Part shown: positions 15,351 through 16,081 of the stretch, one piece after another
Layout of the letters: each line of letters begins with the position of its first letter
Numbering within the stretch: position 1 is the stretch's first letter
Origin: an uncultured Oscillospiraceae bacterium
Lineage (GTDB): Bacteria > Bacillota > Clostridia > Oscillospirales > Acutalibacteraceae
Direction of reading: 5' to 3'
Length of the DNA: 16,081 nucleotides
Assembly: GCA_900542375.1 (NCBI GenBank)
Contig: UQNI01000047.1
Location: 1 to 16,081, forward strand
Made by a program: the position numbers and the translations under genes
Notes under the pieces: generated by a model
Databases searched by the model: none
Seen by the model: the letters and a program-made list of their open reading frames with translations, nothing else
Told to the model about the DNA's origin: nothing

Positions 15351-16081
15351 CGCTCCCCCAATCTAACCATTTGAATTTTTTGCGTAATACTGTGTTACAG
15401 AAGTAACGGACCTCGTCCATAGCGTGGTCATTTTCCTTCAACACAGTATCGGATGTTTTCTTTTCATCCCATCTATATAGACCGAATTCACGTATACAGT
15501 CTTTACAGCTTGGGTCTATACGTATCATACCTGAGTTTAACAATGAACTTGTAATACGTATGCCGTCAATAACACTGTTAATTGCAGGTTTTACCCTAAA
15601 TTCGCCATGTCTGCGGATACACTCGATAAAGGAAGCGGCAGAAGGATCAACTATAACTCTTGTAATCGGCAAATCTTCTACCAACTCAACCAGTGCTTGA
15701 TAATGTTCCTCATCCGTTCTTTGCCTGCCTTCTTTTCTACTATCGAAGTAACTTTCCTTTATGCGAGCAGCTCCCTCACTGTTAACTCCCCACAATCCCA
15801 TAGAACACGGATTAATCGTACCGTAGTCAATACTGACATAGAACTCGTTATAGTCATTCATATCAACTGTTTTTATAATTGTTTCCTTTTTACTTTGGAA
15901 AAAGTCGTATACAAGTCCTTCTGCTACCACCCATAGCCCACGGATAAACCTATCATAGAAAACACCGGCATACATATTTTCATAACGTTTTTTTACCTTC
16001 TCAGATAAACTGTTGTTGTCTTTCATAGTGAAATGCAGGTATAAAGCGTTTTTCTCTTTGTGCTTTTGTATCCACTCCTTA
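15340..16081 (-). CDS. terL: Terminase large subunit, C-terminal nuclease part; N-terminus outside the window
   Basis: The frame is open to the window edge, giving 246 residues without a start, so this is the C-terminal third or half of a terminase. Terminase cuts phage DNA and drives it into the head through an N-terminal ATPase (not in view). The visible part begins with LYLHFTMKDNNSLSE and VFYDRFIRGLWV, typical of PBSX/A118-type terminases, then the RNase H-like nuclease. Its candidate catalytic Asp residues lie at about 85 (SIDYGT), 145 (VIVDPS) and 222 (AMDEV) of the visible fragment, all intact. An in-frame ATG at 16026 (MKDNNSLSEK) is internal and not the start. The gene overlaps the portal start by 11 bases. 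Confidence 0.93.
   Translation of the reverse strand, partial: KEWIQKHKEKNALYLHFTMKDNNSLSEKVKKRYENMYAGVFYDRFIRGLWVVAEGLVYDFFQSKKETIIKTVDMNDYNEFYVSIDYGTINPCSMGLWGVNSEGAARIKESYFDSRKEGRQRTDEEHYQALVELVEDLPITRVIVDPSAASFIECIRRHGEFRVKPAINSVIDGIRITSSLLNSGMIRIDPSCKDCIREFGLYRWDEKKTSDTVLKENDHAMDEVRYFCNTVLRKKFKWLDWGSDVV

Overview
The window is a contiguous late-gene (virion assembly) block of a tailed phage with a long non-contractile tail, a siphovirus. Every gene I accept reads on the minus strand, so transcription runs from position 16081 down to 1. The DNA is AT-rich, most genes have strong AGGAGG-like ribosome binding sites, and many neighbours overlap or nearly touch. The protein families (A118-type portal, GP20 scaffold, Minor_capsid-type tail completion proteins, Gp15 tail chaperone, TP901-type tape measure, Gp37-like hub) are those of phages and prophages of low-GC Firmicutes, most likely a clostridial host. 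No integrase, repressor, lysis gene or attachment site is in view, so prophage versus free phage cannot be decided, although the lipoprotein gene suggests a temperate phage.

Layout in order of transcription: terminase large subunit (N-terminus cut by the window edge), portal, a minor capsid protein with an extra C-terminal domain that looks like a BECR-fold nuclease, a small acidic protein overlapping it, an intrinsic terminator, a leader with a possible pseudoknot, scaffold, major capsid, four head-to-tail connector and completion proteins, major tail protein, and two tail assembly chaperone-type proteins ending with Gp15. An insert follows: a secreted lipoprotein with its own promoter and two terminator hairpins. 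Then come a 52-residue Com-like zinc-ribbon gene, the 1122-residue tape measure, the distal tail protein, the Gp37-like tail hub, and a receptor-binding or fibre protein cut by the other window edge.

The core genes form one assembly line. Terminase and portal package DNA, and scaffold and major capsid build the head. The connectors join head to tail, the chaperones and tape measure set tail length, and the distal tail protein, hub and fibre make the adsorption tip. Two accessory pieces break this line: (i) the nuclease-tailed minor capsid protein with its acidic partner, a candidate virion-borne toxin and immunity pair, and (ii) the lipoprotein moron, a candidate lysogenic-conversion or superinfection-exclusion gene. 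Each is followed by an intrinsic terminator inside the late operon, which implies late antitermination, partial read-through or unseen internal promoters. Two genes (positions 9593 and 6336) also seem to use non-standard start codons.
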